NCBI GenBank assembly: GCA_036266995.1
Contig: DATAWX010000169.1
Coordinates: forward strand, 11,964-75,963
Length of the DNA stretch: 64,000 nucleotides
From: GCA-003244245 sp036266995
GTDB lineage: Bacteria > Actinomycetota > Actinomycetes > Mycobacteriales > Pseudonocardiaceae
Direction of reading: 5' to 3'
Positions within the stretch are counted from its first letter, which is position 1, and the number at the start of each line of letters is the position of its first letter. Under the pieces are notes generated by a model that ran no database searches, was not told where the DNA came from, and saw only the letters and a list, made by a program, of their open reading frames with translations. Shown here piece by piece: positions 62,260 through 64,000 of this stretch. The translations under genes were made by a program, and so were the position numbers.

Positions 62260-62400
62260 CAGATGCGCCCCCACCGCTCCAGCGTGAGACGCGGCGACCA
62301 GCAGCCGCAGGAGGCGGTCGTGGAGCTTGGTGTAGGCGATCGCGACTCGTTGCCCGTCAGAGGTCAGGACGTAGCCCGCCTCGGGGCCGCTTGTTCAACC
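62260..62400 (-). pseudogene. Winged-helix protein remnant
   Basis: A minus-strand frame reads GYVLTSDGQRVAIAYTKLHD and RLLRLLVAASHAG. This resembles the end of an actinobacterial winged-helix protein (x-Y-x-L-T-x-DG-x-R-x-A-x-x-YTK). The upstream part is gone and a frameshift ends the match. Confidence 0.4.
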
Positions 62401-62475
62401 GAGATCATTCTCCAAGTAACGCGAGAATGTGTGCAGTCTAAATTTCCGACCCTGCGCGGATGGCTCTGCGGACGA

Positions 62476-62826
62476 TCAGGGATGCTGGCCGATGTCGAGC
62501 ACGGTGGTCACCGCAACGGTTTGATTGTTGTGGATTTCATCCAGCCCATACATCCACCAGATCCGCTACGCCCGGGGAGTGCGATTTTCCACGTGGGAGT
62601 CCCACACTTTCGCTTTCTGGGCGACGGGGAAATTTTCGTACTGACGGGAGTGTAACCCGGGGTAAGAGGAGCTTATTTGCACCAATCCCAGGGCTCGGCG
62701 CACCTTACGCAGTTTGGCCGCGTACTGGGGACTGTCACCAGGTGCATCCAGCGTTTCCCGGGCCGGGGTGGCGAAACGTAGCTGATAAGAGCCCACCCGG
62801 CTACTCCTCGTCGACGTCGGTGGCAT
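62476..62826 (-). pseudogene. RelE-like toxin-family gene with a nonsense codon
   Basis: From the ATG at 62826 a 116-codon frame reads YQLRFATPARETLD, YAAKLRKVRRALGLVQ, KVWDSHVENRTPRA, then TAG, then RIWWMYGLDEIHNN and TTVLDIGQHP to the stop at 62476. The TAG stands where family members have Trp (TGG), so one base change inactivates the gene. The length and sequence otherwise appear complete. The family looks RelE-like; no antitoxin is directly adjacent. Confidence 0.6.
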
Positions 62827-62934
62827 AACCACTGAAGTCGCCTAGATCGACGGTGTGCCCAGCTTGCCGGCCGGCCAGTGACACACATGGAGACGGGCCC
62901 TCGGACGTTGTGAGACGCAAGGCGCCCGATTCGA

Positions 62935-63179
62935 CTAAACCAGCCGCAGGATGATCACCCGTTGCCGGTCGTGGACGACGGCGTAGACGATCAGCCCGGC
63001 GCCGTCACCGTAGGTGGTGGTCCACTGGTCAGTGCGCTCGTCGTAGGCGGAGCGGGGTTGCTGCCGGGTATTCTCAAGTACTGCTCGACTCGGGTGTCGA
63101 TCTGTTCGCGGGCGTCGGCAGGGAGGCTGGTGTACTGCTCGCGGACGATCTCCAGCCACACCGGTCCGTAGCGGGGCAT
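62935..63179 (-). pseudogene. RelE/ParE-like toxin gene with frameshift, partner of DUF6247
   Basis: The ATG at 63179 starts at the base next to the DUF6247 stop. The first frame encodes MPRYGPVWLEIVREQYTSLP and ADAREQIDTRVEQYL. A one-base loss near 63075 moves the rest to another frame: ENTRQQPRSAYDERTDQWTT, YGDGAGLIVYAVVHDRQRV and IILRLV, stop at 62935. The restored protein of about 81 residues ends like RelE/ParE toxins (hydrophobic strand with VIILRLV). Confidence 0.6.
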
Positions 63180-63476
63180 CTACAGCCGGACCCAGTTTCC
63201 CTGTTCGTCGCGGGCGAGCAGCCCGGTGAAGTCGCCAGCGTTGGCCCGGTCGACCTGGGCCTGCTCGTGCTCGGAGAGTGGGTTGGCGCGGATCGCGGCA
63301 ATGCCCCACCAGCGGTCAAGCATCGCATCCACCGGTGCGAGGTCGAAGGTCTCCGCAGCGTGGCCAACGGCTTGTTGGAACTCGGCCCTGAACTGGGTGC
63401 ACTCATCGGCGGATAGCTCGGCCAGTGTCGCTCTGATCGCCAGCCCGGAACGCTCGATCTTCGTCGCCGCGGTCAT
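63180..63476 (-). CDS. DUF6247-family protein (possible antitoxin)
   Basis: This 98-residue protein from the ATG at 63476 has GLAIRATLAELSADECTQFR, FQQAVGHAAETFDLAPVDAML, RWWGIAAIRANPLSEHEQAQ and AGDFTGLLARDEQGNWVRL, the layout of DUF6247. A longer start at 63521 is possible. The stop TAG directly abuts the ATG of a RelE-like gene, the arrangement of a toxin-antitoxin pair. As the toxin is frameshifted, this may be a surviving orphan antitoxin. Confidence 0.75.
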   Translation of the reverse strand: MTAATKIERSGLAIRATLAELSADECTQFRAEFQQAVGHAAETFDLAPVDAMLDRWWGIAAIRANPLSEHEQAQVDRANAGDFTGLLARDEQGNWVRL

Positions 63477-63864
63477 GAAGGGAAGTATCCACCTGGGCGG
63501 TCCCACCGGCCGAGGCGACACCCTGTAGGGAGTGTCCCGGTTCCATGGAAGTGGGACACCGACTGATCACCGCGCGGGCGGCTCGTGAACACTGACGTGT
63601 GACTTTCCGAGCTATCTGGCGGCAAATCTTCAGCAATAAACGGCGCAGACGGTTGTTGTGCCCGTCTCAGTTGGGGATCGTCTAATGGGGACGAGTCTAG
63701 GCTCTCGACCCACTCTGGGGCCTGGGCTTCAGGAGTTCAAGCTGGTCAACGCCGCCGCAGACGACCGATCTGAACACGCCCACCGAGGCGGTGACCGTCT
63801 CACGTCGCGCGCGGCGGGGCAGTCATCCGGGGCCATCTCTTGAATGCCCGCCTTCCACCGTGGA
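63477..63864. other. Intergenic stretch with small dyad
   Basis: No gene is seen. GTGTCCC (63532-63538) and GGGACAC (63553-63559) flank the palindrome TTCCATGGAA (63541-63550); such an arrangement occurs at insertion-sequence ends, but no transposase is near. Confidence 0.4.
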
Positions 63865-64000
63865 TCAGGCGGTCGCGTACTCGTCGCGCTTGCGCGGCCA
63901 GCCGTTGAAATTCTCGCCCCTGCCCTTCGGTGCGCGGTCGAGCAGTTGCCAGGTCGCGTTGAGTGCCTCGGTGCCGCGGTCGTAGGTCGAGTAGGTGTGG
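63865..64000 (-). CDS. DUF899-family protein, C-terminal part (cut by window edge)
   Basis: The last 44 codons of a minus-strand gene read HTYSTYDRGTEALNATWQLL, DRAPKGRGE and end RKRDEYATA. The HTYS-T-Y-x-RG-x-(D/E)-x-L-N/M and L-D-x-(A/T)-P-x-GR words mark the C-terminus of DUF899, thioredoxin-like proteins. The rest lies beyond the right edge. Confidence 0.7.
   Translation of the reverse strand, partial: HTYSTYDRGTEALNATWQLLDRAPKGRGENFNGWPRKRDEYATA

Noticed and set aside
63532..63559. Insertion-sequence end (GTGTCCC...GGGACAC)
   Set aside because: Only seven-base arms and no transposase remnant or partner end nearby.

Overview
The window is high-GC, actinobacterial DNA. Evidence is the many GTG starts with GGAGG-type ribosome sites and the families present: DUF397/XRE/DUF574 sets, an ECF41-type sigma factor, NarL-type two-component genes, large LuxR-ATPases, DUF6247, and bacterial protein O-mannosyltransferase. 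No rRNA or tRNA gene was seen, so a genus cannot be fixed; a member of the Pseudonocardiales or a related order is a guess.

1-12.1 kb is a surface-glycosylation region. It holds a GT2-GtrA glycosyltransferase (cut at the left edge), a protein O-mannosyltransferase, two related multi-spanning membrane proteins, a PIG-V-like mannosyltransferase and a second GT2-GtrA gene. The second GT2 gene and its divergent flank repeat positions 2-890, including a broken remnant of the O-mannosyltransferase/membrane-protein pair, so this locus was duplicated and one copy partly deleted. A markedly AT-rich methyltransferase sits beside it.

12.2-20 kb is a molybdenum region. A MerR-like/TOBE regulator, an oxyanion-binding lipoprotein and a fused permease-ATPase form one operon; divergently lie the two subunits of the molybdenum storage protein (mosB, mosA), then a secreted sulfite-oxidase-fold protein. 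This is the most coherent functional unit of the window: uptake, sensing and storage of molybdate or tungstate. Three copies of a 70-bp element of unknown nature flank it.

20.6-32 kb carries DUF397/XRE/DUF574 genes, an AlkA-Ogt alkylation-repair pair, decayed toxin-antitoxin-like and regulator genes, a two-component pair whose kinase has lost its ATPase domain, and a TetR-controlled drug exporter. 32-38.5 kb holds two more DHA2 exporters, a DUF4383 protein, a broken ATP-grasp gene and a lipoprotein/SnoaL pair. 38.6-50 kb has two large LuxR-type ATPase regulators (one broken), a NYN-LOTUS protein, a truncated GH20 hexosaminidase, an L,D-transpeptidase and a complete IS1380-type element with terminal repeats and target duplication.

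50-64 kb contains a TetR/SDR pair with a clear operator, a beta-propeller protein, a truncated hemoglobin, an NDH-2-like oxidoreductase beside ECF41 sigma remains, a malic enzyme, and at the right end a cluster of toxin-like gene remnants, one DUF6247 gene and a partial DUF899 gene. A notable overall feature is decay: about fifteen genes show single-base frameshifts, nonsense codons or internal deletions that can be read directly because the family sequence continues in another frame.
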